This document shows, in pieces, positions 18,780 to 27,223 of a DNA stretch of 64,000 nt (within the stretch, counting starts at the first letter, position 1; each line of letters opens with the position of its first letter). Position numbers and translations under genes: made by a program. The stretch is taken from assembly GCA_963666935.1 (NCBI GenBank), contig OY762936.1, positions 310,001 through 374,000 of the forward strand. Reading direction: 5' to 3'. The notes under the pieces were generated by a model. It was not told where the DNA came from. It saw nothing but the letters and a program-made list of their open reading frames with translations, and ran no database searches. Origin of the DNA: G963666935 sp963666935. GTDB lineage: Bacteria; Bacillota; Clostridia; Christensenellales; CAG-138.

Positions 18780-19779
18780 GGATGTGATGGCCTGCGCAGG
18801 CGATCATGGCCGCGTTGTCGGTGCAGAATTTGAAATCCGGGCAGTAAAAATGGAGGCCCTCTTTTTGCGCGGCGGTACAGAGCATCTCCCTGAGGTGGCG
18901 GTTGGCGGAAACCCCGCCGGCCAGTGCCAAAGTGTCCATCCCAAGCTCCTTTGCGGCGCGCAGGGATTTTTCCGTGAGGGTTCGGCAAACTGCCTGCTGG
19001 AAGGAAGCGGCCACGTCCTCTGGGCGAATGGCCTCGCCCTTTTGTTGGCTGTTGTGCAGTAAGTTGATGACGGCGGTCTTGATGCCGGAAAAGCTGAAAT
19101 CAAAGGTAGGCTGATCATTAAAGCCCGCGTGCAGGGGATATTTTTCCGGGTCACCGGTCAGGGCCAGCTTCTCCAGTTCGGGGCCCCCGGGATAGGGCAG
19201 CCCCAGCGCCCGGGCCACTTTGTCAAAGGCTTCGCCTGCGGCGTCGTCCCGGGTTTTGCCGATGAGGGAAAACTTTGTGTAGTCCTCTACGAGTACAATG
19301 TGGCTGTGGCCGCCGCTGGCTACCAGACATAAAAAAGGAGGCGCCAGATCGGGATGGGTCAGGTAGTTGGCGGCGATGTGCCCCGCAATATGATTCACGC
19401 CGATAAGCGGCAGACCTTCTGCCAAAGCCAGCCCCTTGGCGTAGCTTACGCCCACCAGCAGCGGGCCCACTAGCCCCGGTCCATAGGTGACCGCAAGGGC
19501 GTTCATGTCCGAAAGGCCGGCGCCGGCGTGCTTGAGGGCGTCGGCCACCACGGGGCCAATGTTTTCCACGTGGTTGCGGGACGCCAACTCCGGCACCACT
19601 CCCCCGTACTTTCGGTGCAGGGGGATCTGGGTATGAACGCTCATGGAGAGTACTTCCCGGCCGCCTTTGAGCACTGCGGCAGCGGTTTCGTCGCAGGAGC
19701 TTTCGATGGCCAGTAAAAGCGGCGCTTTGTTTTGTTGATACGCTTCGAGCCTGCTTAAAGCGGAGTTCTGGTAGGTCAT
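18718..19779 (-). CDS. tsaD: tRNA N6-adenosine threonylcarbamoyltransferase
   Basis: 353 aa. It transfers threonylcarbamoyl to A37 of ANN-decoding tRNAs together with TsaB/TsaE. ASKHA-fold motifs include AIESSCDETAAAVL near residues 24-37, the metal-binding VNHIAGHIAAN, and LALAGGVSANRHL. tsaB and tsaE are not in the window. It is the last gene of a three-gene unit and overlaps the DUF1461 gene by 4 bases. Confidence 0.95.
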   Translation of the reverse strand: MTYQNSALSRLEAYQQNKAPLLLAIESSCDETAAAVLKGGREVLSMSVHTQIPLHRKYGGVVPELASRNHVENIGPVVADALKHAGAGLSDMNALAVTYGPGLVGPLLVGVSYAKGLALAEGLPLIGVNHIAGHIAANYLTHPDLAPPFLCLVASGGHSHIVLVEDYTKFSLIGKTRDDAAGEAFDKVARALGLPYPGGPELEKLALTGDPEKYPLHAGFNDQPTFDFSFSGIKTAVINLLHNSQQKGEAIRPEDVAASFQQAVCRTLTEKSLRAAKELGMDTLALAGGVSANRHLREMLCTAAQKEGLHFYCPDFKFCTDNAAMIACAGHHILMKGTLYPLSLNAIPNLPLC

Positions 19780-20588
19780 TCTTCCTCCGGTCCTTTTTCG
19801 CCGTTGCGCTCTTTGGAATCCTGGAGTTCCTTTTCTGCGTCGATCACTTTCTTTTTCTGTTTATCCAAAAAGATTGATCCAAAGATGATCAGGATGGCGA
19901 ACATGCCAAGACGGAGGAACCAGGCGATCACAATGTTGTAGAATAGGGACTCGGGGCAGATGCGGATCATTCGGCAGGTTGCGTAGTCCATGAGCCACAG
20001 GTCGTTGGTGAAGAACAGATGATGAAAGGAGATCCAGAAGGAGCCGAAGTCAATCATGACCCATACGCCGCACAAGAGAATGACGCTGCCCACGATGCCG
20101 CCGGCCAGATACAGACCGGGTAGCACCACATTCTTGATTCCCTTAGAGGAAGCGATATAGATCATGACCATGACGACCAGCAGGGAGAGGAAGGATGGTA
20201 GGCGGGCATGGACGAAAAACTGGTAGATATTGCGCACGTCCACCATATGCTGAATTTCCTGATCGTTATACATCTCTACGATTCGGCCGTTTTCCGTAAC
20301 GGTGAGCTGGATACTGTCTGCTTTTCCCTCCATGTAGTCAACCATCCGGGTGATGGCGATGGTACAATCCTCGGCGGAAATGCCGATGGACTGCTCAATG
20401 TTGTTGTTCCGGTAAAAATCCAGAAAAATGCTCGGATCGGCGATCACACTACGCAAAGCCGTGAACATAAGCGATATTAAAATGGCTACACAGCATAGCG
20501 AGATTACCAGAACGTAGGGAAGTTTCTTTAGGTTACTTTGCTTTTTCGTGGTTTCCATAACGGCGGAATCTCCTGTCATATTATTCAT
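19776..20588 (-). CDS. DUF1461 / TIGR01906-type integral membrane protein
   Basis: 270 aa with about four membrane helices: near residues 25-45, 135-150, 160-180 and 220-240. HHLFFTNDLWLMDYATCRMIRICPESLF is characteristic of the family. The N-terminus and C-terminus are charged and the latter is Lys/Glu-rich. Function unknown. It overlaps its neighbours NUDIX and tsaD, forming one operon. Confidence 0.8.
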   Translation of the reverse strand: MNNMTGDSAVMETTKKQSNLKKLPYVLVISLCCVAILISLMFTALRSVIADPSIFLDFYRNNNIEQSIGISAEDCTIAITRMVDYMEGKADSIQLTVTENGRIVEMYNDQEIQHMVDVRNIYQFFVHARLPSFLSLLVVMVMIYIASSKGIKNVVLPGLYLAGGIVGSVILLCGVWVMIDFGSFWISFHHLFFTNDLWLMDYATCRMIRICPESLFYNIVIAWFLRLGMFAILIIFGSIFLDKQKKKVIDAEKELQDSKERNGEKGPEEE

Positions 20589-21309
20589 TGATGTCGGAAA
20601 GCGGTGCGAACAGCCTGTTTAGCGACTCCACGGCGGCCTGTTCTAAATGCGGGCTTCCCAAAGTCAGCAGGCGGGCGACCCGCTTGCGGGGCAGCTGGCT
20701 CAGGGCGCATAGGGCGGCAAAGAGCACATGGGAATGATCGCTGGCCAAATCACCGCCTACGTCTGCCGTGTAGGAACCCAGCGTGTCGTAGCGAAGTTGC
20801 GCGCGTGCCACGAGGATGCGGCTGCCGAATAGGGTGATGCGGTAGGTTTCTGCAGAAGCGCTGGCCGCCTCCAACGCCAGATCAATGGAAAAAAAGGCGG
20901 CGTCCGCAGCGTCGTCTCCGGCTTTGGGTGTGATTGTGCCCAGAGGTGCCAGACCGTAGTGCCCCACGGTGACCACTCGGGTTCGTGGATCCCGGTCGAT
21001 GGCGTCGAACACGTCAAAGCGCCGAAGACAGATGCCCTCTACCCCCGTTTCCTCAAAGAGTTCCCTCTGCGCGGCCGCAAGCGTGGTTTCGTCCATGTTG
21101 ACAAAGCCTCCGGGCAGAGCGTACTCTCCGATGGCGGGATGGTTGCGCCGCTTCACCAGCAGAACAGATAGATCGAAGCTCTCTTCGTATTCTGCCAGAG
21201 TGAACAGGGCGATGTCCGCCGTGAGGGAGGGCCGCTCAAAGTTGTTTGCATCATAATCATGAAGAAACTCAGAGAGGGTAAGGCCGTCTTCATTGCACAG
21301 TTCTTTCAT
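20581..21309 (-). CDS. NUDIX hydrolase with C-terminal winged-helix-like region
   Basis: 242 aa. The Nudix box is complete (GGFVNMDE then AAAQRELFEETGVEG, pattern GX5EX7REUXEEXGU) near residues 66-88. The C-terminal 90 residues resemble the helical region of NrtR-type Nudix proteins, which bind ADP-ribose-like ligands. It may hydrolyse ADP-ribose derivatives or act as a regulator; the sequence does not decide. First gene of the NUDIX-DUF1461-tsaD unit. Confidence 0.8.
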   Translation of the reverse strand: MKELCNEDGLTLSEFLHDYDANNFERPSLTADIALFTLAEYEESFDLSVLLVKRRNHPAIGEYALPGGFVNMDETTLAAAQRELFEETGVEGICLRRFDVFDAIDRDPRTRVVTVGHYGLAPLGTITPKAGDDAADAAFFSIDLALEAASASAETYRITLFGSRILVARAQLRYDTLGSYTADVGGDLASDHSHVLFAALCALSQLPRKRVARLLTLGSPHLEQAAVESLNRLFAPLSDINE

Positions 21310-21381
21310 GGGATCCCTGCCTTTCCATGTCTATCGCACATTATTATATCATATTTTTACATGTGAAAGGGGAATGAAAGC

Positions 21382-22329
21382 ATGCTGAGTAAAATCATCC
21401 CGCTCTCGGGAAGCGGCCGCGGAACGCTGACTATTACGCTTTTTGACGGGCAAGCCCGGGCTGTTTTGCGTCCGCCACGGGATGGCACGCTGATCCTGTC
21501 CGGCGACGGAGGAATGGGACAAATGGCCCTGACGGAAGGAAAAGGGGAAGGGGGCTGCTCGTTTGCGCCGAGAGGAGCAGTGCTGCGGCTGCCGGACGGT
21601 GCATTGATGCAGGGCGGGTTCGGCGGCGCGAAGGCGCTAGAGGAGAGAGCCCGTGCCGCGGCGCTTGCCTGCACAGCAAATGCCCCTGAGAAAAAAGTAC
21701 AGGAGGACGCTTGGAAAAAAAGTACACAGGAGGAGAATGCTCGGATTAAGGGATCACGGGCAGAAAACGCGCAGGCACAAAGCGCTTTGGGAAAAAGTAT
21801 GCAGGAGGAGCGTATTCGTATAGAGGGGGCGCAGGCGGAAAGCGCACGGGACCAAAACGCATGGGGAGAAGGTGCGCAGGAGGATCCGGACGGCTTTCCC
21901 CCCACGGTACGTGAGGAAGAGGGTTCGGCGGGACAAAAACCCAAAGAGGATAAAAAACGCCAGGAGGACCGGGCCTTTCGTTCGGCGCCGGAGCGGCAGA
22001 GCGAGGCGTTGCTCGCCATACTGCAGAAGGCAAAAGAATTTTTTGGCGGCCCTGCAGAGCCGACTGCGCCTGATATGGCTGCTGCGAATGATGCCGTACT
22101 CAACCCTTTTCCAGAGGAATTCCCGGTATCCCGATGGAAAAGAGTAGACTATCCTGCCACGGGCCGGTATTATCTTACGGGAGAGGTTTTGAAGGCGGGC
22201 GGCGAATATACCATCTACGCGCTACCGGGCCAGTACGTGCCGGGTGCCATGCGGGCCAAAGGTTTTACCCGGTTTCTCAGGGGAAGGGATGGCAGCGGCT
22301 ACTGGATAAAAATAAGTAAAAAGAGATAA
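21382..22329 (+). CDS. Unrecognised protein with low-complexity middle and conserved C-terminal domain
   Basis: 315 aa. Residues 1-80 form a Gly-rich beta-like region (GRGTLTITLFDGQARAVL). Residues 85-200 are low complexity, rich in Ala, Glu, Gln and Lys, with loose repeats such as KSTQEENARIKGSRAENAQA and KSMQEERIRIEGAQAESA. Residues 225-315 (NPFPEEFPVSRWKRVDYP then GFTRFLRGRDGSGYWIKI) look like a compact domain that I recall from uncharacterised clostridial proteins. GAAAGGGGAATGAAAGC precedes the ATG. No function can be assigned. Confidence 0.7.
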   Translation: MLSKIIPLSGSGRGTLTITLFDGQARAVLRPPRDGTLILSGDGGMGQMALTEGKGEGGCSFAPRGAVLRLPDGALMQGGFGGAKALEERARAAALACTANAPEKKVQEDAWKKSTQEENARIKGSRAENAQAQSALGKSMQEERIRIEGAQAESARDQNAWGEGAQEDPDGFPPTVREEEGSAGQKPKEDKKRQEDRAFRSAPERQSEALLAILQKAKEFFGGPAEPTAPDMAAANDAVLNPFPEEFPVSRWKRVDYPATGRYYLTGEVLKAGGEYTIYALPGQYVPGAMRAKGFTRFLRGRDGSGYWIKISKKR

Positions 22330-22416
22330 ACAACTGTGACCACAAGATATGCCATCCGAAGAGAAACCGCAACACAAGTACACTGAAAAACAGCGTAGAA
22401 TCACTGGATTTTATCA

Positions 22417-22445
22417 TTGACAGAACTTGTAGGCTATGATAGATT
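22417..22445 (+). promoter_or_regulatory. Promoter for rpmG-secE-nusG
   Basis: TTGACA (22417-22422), 17-base spacer, TAGATT (22440-22445). The predicted transcript starts near 22452, about 92 bases before rpmG. Confidence 0.65.
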
Positions 22446-22454
22446 ATACGAGTG

Positions 22455-22477
22455 ACCCCCTCTCGGGGGGTTTATTT
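22455..22477 (+). terminator. Short leader hairpin with U-rich tail before rpmG
   Basis: CCCCC-TCTC-GGGGG followed by TTTATTT, just after the predicted start site. It could be a weak terminator or attenuator in the rpmG leader, but it lies so near the start site that a 5' stabilising hairpin is also possible. Confidence 0.45.
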
Positions 22478-22543
22478 AGGTATGAAATTGTTGACGCGGC
22501 GCATTGGATGCAGCTGCGTTACCATCCGCAGGAGGAATGAAAA

Positions 22544-22693
22544 ATGCGCGTTAAGATCACGTTGGCCTGTACCGAGTGCAAGCAGAGGAACTACAACACC
22601 TTCAAGAACAAGAAAAACGATCCGGATCGCGTGGAGTTCAGCAAGTATTGCCGCTTCTGCCGCAAGCACACGCTGCACCGTGAAGCCAAGTAA
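22544..22693 (+). CDS. rpmG: 50S ribosomal protein L33
   Basis: 49 aa: starts MRVKITLACTECKQRNY and ends CRFCRKHTLHREAK. The CxxC pairs (CTEC, CRFC) mark the zinc-binding form. GCAGGAGGAATGAAAA precedes the ATG. It begins the rpmG-secE-nusG unit, as in Bacillus. Confidence 0.95.
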   Translation: MRVKITLACTECKQRNYNTFKNKKNDPDRVEFSKYCRFCRKHTLHREAK

Positions 22694-22708
22694 TCGAAGG
22701 AGATGAAT

Positions 22709-22957
22709 ATGGCAAACAACAAGGAGAAGAAACCTGAGAAGAAGTCTTCAAAGGAAACGAAACCCTCGGTATTTGCGCAGATTATTCGGTTCTTCCGGGA
22801 GGTTATCGGCGAAGTGAAAAAGCTGAGCTGGCCCACCAGAAAGGATCTTATTTCCTATACCGTTACCGTTATCGCGTTTATTGTCGTTTTGGCCGTAGTT
22901 ATCTATGTGCTGGATATGGTTTTCGGTCAGGGGCTGGCTCTGCTGGGCAACCTGTAA
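22709..22957 (+). CDS. secE: Preprotein translocase subunit SecE
   Basis: 82 aa from ATG 22709 (GAAGGAG six bases upstream; an ATG at 22703 is too close to it). A Lys/Glu-rich N-terminus, the conserved FREVIGEVKKLSWPTRKDL, and one C-terminal membrane helix identify SecE, the small clamp subunit of SecYEG. The start lies 15 bases after rpmG. Confidence 0.95.
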   Translation: MANNKEKKPEKKSSKETKPSVFAQIIRFFREVIGEVKKLSWPTRKDLISYTVTVIAFIVVLAVVIYVLDMVFGQGLALLGNL

Positions 22958-22978
22958 ATGGCGAACGAAGGAGACCGT

Positions 22979-23497
22979 ATGTCCGAGGAAGCAAAGTGGT
23001 ATGTAGCCCATACTTATTCCGGTTATGAGAACAAGGTCAAGGAAGACATTGAAAAGACCGTGGAGAACCGGAACCTTCAGGATATGATTCTGGAGGTTAA
23101 GTATCCCACCGAAGAAGTGGTGGAGATCAAGGATGGGAAAAAGAAAGTCATTCAGCGCAAGGTATATCCGGGTTACGTCATGGTGAAGATGATCATGAAC
23201 GACAAAACCTGGTATGTCGTGCGCAATACACGTGGCGTGACCGGCTTTGTGGGACCTGGTTCCAAACCCATTCCCCTTACGGATGAAGAAGTGACCGCCA
23301 TGGGCGTGGAGCGCATCCCCATCGAACTGGATATCGAAGTGGGCGAAAACGTGCGCGTCATCTCCGGCCCGTTGGAGAATTTTATCGGCACGGTGGAGGC
23401 GCTGGATCCGGAGCGCCAGAAGGTTAAGCTGGTGGTATCCATGTTTGGCCGGAACACTTCCGTGGAGTTGGACTTCATTGAGGTCCAGAAGCTATAA
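22979..23497 (+). CDS. nusG: Transcription termination/antitermination factor NusG
   Basis: 172 aa from ATG 22979 with AAGGAG 5 bases upstream; the frame opens earlier at 22958. NusG binds RNA polymerase and couples it to Rho, NusE or the ribosome. The NGN domain has KWYVAHTYSGYENKV and PGYVMVKM; the KOW domain has GENVRVISGPLENFIGTV. Confidence 0.96.
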   Translation: MSEEAKWYVAHTYSGYENKVKEDIEKTVENRNLQDMILEVKYPTEEVVEIKDGKKKVIQRKVYPGYVMVKMIMNDKTWYVVRNTRGVTGFVGPGSKPIPLTDEEVTAMGVERIPIELDIEVGENVRVISGPLENFIGTVEALDPERQKVKLVVSMFGRNTSVELDFIEVQKL

Positions 23498-23528
23498 CGC
23501 TTGTATGATGCCGTAAGGCTGCATATAA

Positions 23529-23570
23529 GGTGGGAGGCGCGCAAAAACGCCGCTCGCACCACATTTTTTC
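23529..23570 (+). promoter_or_regulatory. Hairpin with U run in the rplK leader
   Basis: GGTG...GGCG pairs with CGCC...CACC around an A-rich loop, followed by ACATTTTTTC, directly before the rplK ribosome site. It resembles a terminator or attenuator between nusG and rplK. L1 or L11 autoregulation through this site is possible but not shown. Confidence 0.45.
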
Positions 23571-23585
23571 AGGAGGAAACTTATC

Positions 23586-24011
23586 ATGGCAAAGAAAATT
23601 ACCGGCTATGTGAAGCTGCAGATTCCTGCCGGCAAAGCTACGCCGGCGCCCCCGGTTGGCCCCGCGTTGGGTCAGCACGGCGTAAACATCATGGGCTTCT
23701 GCAAGGAGTTCAACGAAAAGACTGCGAAGCAGGCCGGCCTGATTATCCCCGTGGTCATCACGGTATATCAGGACCGTTCCTTCACCTTCATCACAAAGAC
23801 GCCGCCCGCGGCCGTTTTGATCAAGAAGGCCTGCGGTATTGAGACAGCCTCCGGCACTCCTAACACCCAGAAGGTGGCGAAGATCACCAAGGCGCAGATC
23901 AAGGAGATCGCTGAGCAGAAGATGCCCGATCTCAACGCGGCCAGCGCAGAGGCTGCCGCGCGCATGGTAGCCGGAACCGCCCGTTCTATGGGCGTTACCG
24001 TGGAAGAGTGA
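23586..24011 (+). CDS. rplK: 50S ribosomal protein L11
   Basis: 141 aa. GYVKLQIPAGKATPAPPVGPALGQHGVNIM is diagnostic for L11, which forms the ribosomal stalk base with L10/L12. AGGAGGAAAC precedes the ATG. Followed 16 bases later by rplA. Confidence 0.97.
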   Translation: MAKKITGYVKLQIPAGKATPAPPVGPALGQHGVNIMGFCKEFNEKTAKQAGLIIPVVITVYQDRSFTFITKTPPAAVLIKKACGIETASGTPNTQKVAKITKAQIKEIAEQKMPDLNAASAEAAARMVAGTARSMGVTVEE

Positions 24012-24027
24012 GAGGGAGGCTATTCAA

Positions 24028-24717
24028 ATGAAATATGGAAAAAAATATCAGGATAGCGTAAAATCCTTCGATTTACAGAAGATGTACGACCCCCGGGAAG
24101 GCCTGGAAGTCGTTTTGTCCACCGCGAAGGCGAAGTTCGATGAGACCATCGAAGTTTCCGCTCGCTTGGGCGTTGACCCCCGTCATGCAGACCAGCAGGT
24201 CCGCGGCGCGGTGGTACTGCCCCACGGCACCGGCAAAAAGGTGCGGGTTCTGGTGTTCGCCAAGGGCGACAAGGCCAAGGAAGCCCAGGACGCGGGTGCG
24301 GAATACGTGGGCGACGAGGACCTGATCCGCAAGATTCAGAGCGAGAACTGGTTCGACTTCGACGTCTGCGTGGCAACCCCCGACATGATGGGCATCGTGG
24401 GCAAAATCGCAAGGGTTTTGGGCCCCAAGGGCCTCATGCCCAACCCCAAGAGCGGAACCGTTACCATGGACATCGCCAAGGCCATTGCCGACATCAAAGC
24501 CGGTAAGGTGGAATATCGCGTAGATAAAACTTCCATCATTCACGTTCCCGTAGGCAAGGCCTCTTTTGGCGTAGACAAGCTGGAAGACAACCTTAAAACC
24601 CTTATGGAGGCCGTGATCAAGGCGAAGCCGTCCGCGGCCAAGGGCACTTACATCAAAAGCCTTGTGGTTTCCAGCACCATGGGCCCCGGCGTGAAGTTCA
24701 ACGCCCTCAAGTTCTAA
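24028..24717 (+). CDS. rplA: 50S ribosomal protein L1
   Basis: 229 aa, normal length. Conserved blocks: KFDETIEVSARLGVDPRHADQ, VRGAVVLPHGTGK and LGPKGLMPNPKSGTVT. L1 forms the mobile L1 stalk and in many bacteria represses its own mRNA. Confidence 0.97.
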   Translation: MKYGKKYQDSVKSFDLQKMYDPREGLEVVLSTAKAKFDETIEVSARLGVDPRHADQQVRGAVVLPHGTGKKVRVLVFAKGDKAKEAQDAGAEYVGDEDLIRKIQSENWFDFDVCVATPDMMGIVGKIARVLGPKGLMPNPKSGTVTMDIAKAIADIKAGKVEYRVDKTSIIHVPVGKASFGVDKLEDNLKTLMEAVIKAKPSAAKGTYIKSLVVSSTMGPGVKFNALKF

Positions 24718-24723
24718 TTTTCG

Positions 24724-24761
24724 TTGACAACCGGAGGATGGTTTGATAAACTATCCTCCGG
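24724..24761 (+). promoter_or_regulatory. Promoter for rplJ-rplL inside an inverted repeat
   Basis: TTGACA (24724-24729), 17-base spacer, TAAACT (24747-24752). CCGGAGGAT at 24731-24739 and ATCCTCCGG at 24753-24761 form an inverted repeat covering the spacer and the -10 box, with no U run after it. It lies 6 bases after rplA. Confidence 0.6.
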
Positions 24762-24764
24762 AAA

Positions 24765-24880
24765 TCAATAATTGCCAGAGACAGCCGGTAGCGCAAGCGT
24801 AAATCCTGCCGAGGTGAACCATTGATGCAATTTGCATCCTAGTGATCCTCTGTCTTTGTGAAGAGGATTTTTATTTTGCA
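24765..24880 (+). ncRNA. Ribosomal protein L10 leader
   Basis: Between rplA and rplJ, GAGACAGCCGGTAGCGCAAG and GTAAATCCTGCCGAGGTGAA have the pattern of the L10 leader RNA, bound by L10-L12 to repress the operon. It ends in a terminator-like hairpin (24844-24877). Family match is from memory. Confidence 0.8.
24844..24877 (+). terminator. Attenuator terminator of the L10 leader
   Basis: ATCCTC and GAGGAT form the stem around TGTCTTTGTGAA, followed by TTTTATTTT, 20 bases before the rplJ start. Confidence 0.8.
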
Positions 24881-24896
24881 AGGAGGTGAAAAAACC

Positions 24897-25406
24897 ATGG
24901 CAAACATTCAAAACATTGAAATGAAGGCCAAACAGGTTACCGAAATCAAGGAAAAGATCGAAAAGGCACAGTCGGTCATCGTGTTCGACTATCGCGGCCT
25001 TACGGTTGAGGAAGTGACGGGACTGCGCAACGAAATGCGCAAGGCCGGCGTGGAATATCTAGTCATCAAGAACGGTATCGTGGAGCGTGCGGCGCAGCAG
25101 GCCAATATGGATAACAGCTTTAATGCCTTTTTAGTGGGCCCTTCCGCATTTGCATTCGGATATGCTGATCCGGTAACGCCTGCCAAGATCCTTAAGGATG
25201 CCATCAAAAAGTACAAGAAGTGCGAGATTAAGGGCGGCATTATCAACGGCGTCGTTTCAGGCACCGCTGCGGTAGAAACGCTAGCGGATCTGCCTTCCCG
25301 GGAAGTGCTTATCGCACGGCTGCTGGGCAGCATGATGTCTCCCATTTCCGGCCTGGCTATCGTGCTGGACCAGATTGCCAAGAAGAACGAAAGTGCTGCC
25401 GAATAA
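24897..25406 (+). CDS. rplJ: 50S ribosomal protein L10
   Basis: 169 aa from ATG 24897 (AAGGAGGTGAAAAAACC upstream); the frame continues back into the leader. L10 anchors L12 dimers. VIVFDYRGLTVEEVTGLRNEMRKAGVEY is typical. Confidence 0.96.
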   Translation: MANIQNIEMKAKQVTEIKEKIEKAQSVIVFDYRGLTVEEVTGLRNEMRKAGVEYLVIKNGIVERAAQQANMDNSFNAFLVGPSAFAFGYADPVTPAKILKDAIKKYKKCEIKGGIINGVVSGTAAVETLADLPSREVLIARLLGSMMSPISGLAIVLDQIAKKNESAAE

Positions 25407-25459
25407 TCGAGCGGTGCGCAGGAACATTATTAATTTAAATATTATAGGAGGAAATTACA

Positions 25460-25825
25460 ATGAATAAAGAGCAGTTTATTGCCGATATCAAGGCTATGAC
25501 CGTATTGGAGCTCGCCGAGCTCGTTAAGGCTGTTGAAGAAGAGTTTGGCGTATCCGCCGCCGCCACCGCCGTGGCAGTCGCCGGCCCCGCTGCCGCTGAG
25601 GTTGCGGAAGAGAAGACCGAGTTCGACGTCATCCTTAAGGAAGTCGGCCCCGAGAAGATCAAGGTCATTAAGGCTGTTCGCGAGTTGACCGGACTGGGCC
25701 TCAAGGAGGCCAAAGAGCTGGTGGACGGTGCTCCCAAGCCCGTCAAGGAAGCCATCCAGAAGGAAGAGGCCGACAAGATCGTCGCTGCGTTCAAAGAGGT
25801 TGGCGCAACCTGCGAAGTCAAATAA
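25460..25825 (+). CDS. rplL: 50S ribosomal protein L7/L12
   Basis: 121 aa acidic protein with an Ala-rich hinge near residues 35-50 and the conserved C-terminal domain (EKIKVIKAVRELTGLGLKEA). It recruits translation factors. AGGAGGAAATTACA precedes the ATG. Confidence 0.97.
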   Translation: MNKEQFIADIKAMTVLELAELVKAVEEEFGVSAAATAVAVAGPAAAEVAEEKTEFDVILKEVGPEKIKVIKAVRELTGLGLKEAKELVDGAPKPVKEAIQKEEADKIVAAFKEVGATCEVK

Positions 25826-25836
25826 GATTCACAATA

Positions 25837-25868
25837 AAGGCGAGGGCAATTGTCCTCGCCTTTTGTTT
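25837..25868 (+). terminator. Terminator after rplL
   Basis: GGCGAGG-GCAATTGT-CCTCGCC followed by TTTTGTTTCTT. Confidence 0.9.
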
Positions 25869-25880
25869 CTTAATAAGAAC

Positions 25881-25930
25881 GGTTCTTTTCTACAAGAAAA
25901 GAAACAGGGAAGCGGGGGCGGCGCCCCCGC
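25881..25930. repeat. Composite double-hairpin element, copy B
   Basis: GGTTCTTTTCT-ACA-AGAAAAGAAAC (one mismatch) at 25881-25905, then GCGGGGGC-GGC-GCCCCCGC at 25912-25930. Located between convergent rplL and the hotdog thioesterase gene. Same order and spacing as copy A. Confidence 0.85.
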
Positions 25931-25939
25931 AAAAGGCCC

Positions 25940-26470
25940 TTAATCAGTGCCCAATTCAGGTAGATCGAATTCCACGGGATCCTCAGGCCTGAGGTGCTGA
26001 GCCCAATCTTCCCCCTGAGCGTCAAAATCCGCGATATTCGAAAGTTTCATTTTCATAAACCGGCCCGAGGCGGCGGCCGCGACACTGCCGTCGGGCAGGA
26101 GCAGTTCCCCTTCGCCGGCGAAGAGCAGGCGGCTATTTTGTGTGATTCTGCCCGTAACGCGCAGAGGCACGTCATAGGGGACAGGCTTTTTAAACCGCAC
26201 GGAAAGTTCTACGGTGACGCCCCACGCATCCGGTTCGGCGATATTAACGGCCCGGCCGATGGTTTCGTCCAGCAGTGCGCTGACGATTCCCCCGTGTACG
26301 CGGTTGGGATAGCTTTGGTGTTCGGATTTCGCCGTAGCGGTGGCAATTAGCGTACCGTCCTCCAACTCAAAAAACTCGGCATGCAGGCCTGCGTTGTTCT
26401 GTATGCCACATACCAGGCAATCCTTGGCGTTGTTCTGTTTTTGGATCACTTTTTTATTCATTGTGTGCAC
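25940..26470 (-). CDS. PaaI-type hotdog thioesterase
   Basis: 176 aa from GTG 26470; an ATG at 26461 is an alternative because GGAGG lies 4 or 13 bases upstream. PaaI-type signature: HGGIVSALLDETIGRA near residues 58-73. The N-terminal CLVCGIQNNAGLHAEF is typical of acyl-CoA thioesterases of this subfamily. The C-terminal 30 residues are acidic. Substrate unknown. Confidence 0.8.
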   Translation of the reverse strand: MHTMNKKVIQKQNNAKDCLVCGIQNNAGLHAEFFELEDGTLIATATAKSEHQSYPNRVHGGIVSALLDETIGRAVNIAEPDAWGVTVELSVRFKKPVPYDVPLRVTGRITQNSRLLFAGEGELLLPDGSVAAAASGRFMKMKLSNIADFDAQGEDWAQHLRPEDPVEFDLPELGTD

Positions 26471-26593
26471 GCATCCTCCTACCGCTGCCCGGAAAGAACC
26501 TGAACCCGATTACTTGCGGGCGGCCAACCTACATATTATATAACATTGCGCGGACAAAAACCACAATGCACTGCTACGACACAGGAAGTTCAT

Positions 26594-26622
26594 TTGCGCG
26601 CGGGGCGCATCTGTGCTATGAT
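26594..26622 (+). promoter_or_regulatory. Promoter upstream of 26657 gene and dusB
   Basis: TTGCGC (26594-26599), 17-base spacer, TATGAT (26617-26622), ending 34 bases before the ATG. Confidence 0.5.
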
Positions 26623-26656
26623 ACTAAAATGAAAATATGGTTTTGGCGAGGTGCTT

Positions 26657-27223
26657 ATGCCGTCTTACAACCAATACGCCGTGGCCCGCAGATCCATATG
26701 GTACGTTTTGCGCACGCTGCTTATTCTAGTGGGCATCGCCGTGCTGTGTCTGACGGTATTTGTTACGGCCATGCACGTGAGCAGCATCTATATTCTTGTG
26801 ACAGAGGGGCTGGAACAGCGCGCGGGTGTCATATTGCAGGACGGCGCGGTGGAAGAGCTGACGGAATATTTTACAGAGGATTTCGTGGCGCTGGACGCCG
26901 CGCTCTATGCGGGCAAATACGATGATTTTACGGTTACAAACTTCATCTATAAACTCAACGTGAACAGCCTGTTTGTACTTCCCGGGGACAGTTCGGCTAC
27001 GGTGCGAGTGACGGAAAAAATGCTCTCCATCACGGGTACACCGAACGACAACGCCCCGGAGGGTGCGGTGCTACCCGCGTGGACACCCGCAAAATACGCG
27101 ATTAAACTGCGCAAAATTAAAGGCCGCTGGTACATCAGCGATATGATTCTCCTTGAGGAGAACCCAAAGGAAGTGCCGCTTCCCACCCCGGATTATTTTA
27201 TGCTGGAGGAAAGCCAAAGCTAA
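26657..27223 (+). CDS. Membrane-anchored protein of unknown function
   Basis: 188 aa from ATG 26657 (GCGAGG upstream). One N-terminal membrane helix (about residues 18-42, TLLILVGIAVLCLTVFVTAM) is followed by an extracytoplasmic domain ending in KLRKIKGRWYISDMILLEE, which resembles the last strands of NTF2-like or SnoaL-like folds. No family name recalled. It overlaps dusB by one base (TAATG), so the two are coupled, although the pairing may only reflect gene packing. Confidence 0.65.
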   Translation: MPSYNQYAVARRSIWYVLRTLLILVGIAVLCLTVFVTAMHVSSIYILVTEGLEQRAGVILQDGAVEELTEYFTEDFVALDAALYAGKYDDFTVTNFIYKLNVNSLFVLPGDSSATVRVTEKMLSITGTPNDNAPEGAVLPAWTPAKYAIKLRKIKGRWYISDMILLEENPKEVPLPTPDYFMLEESQS

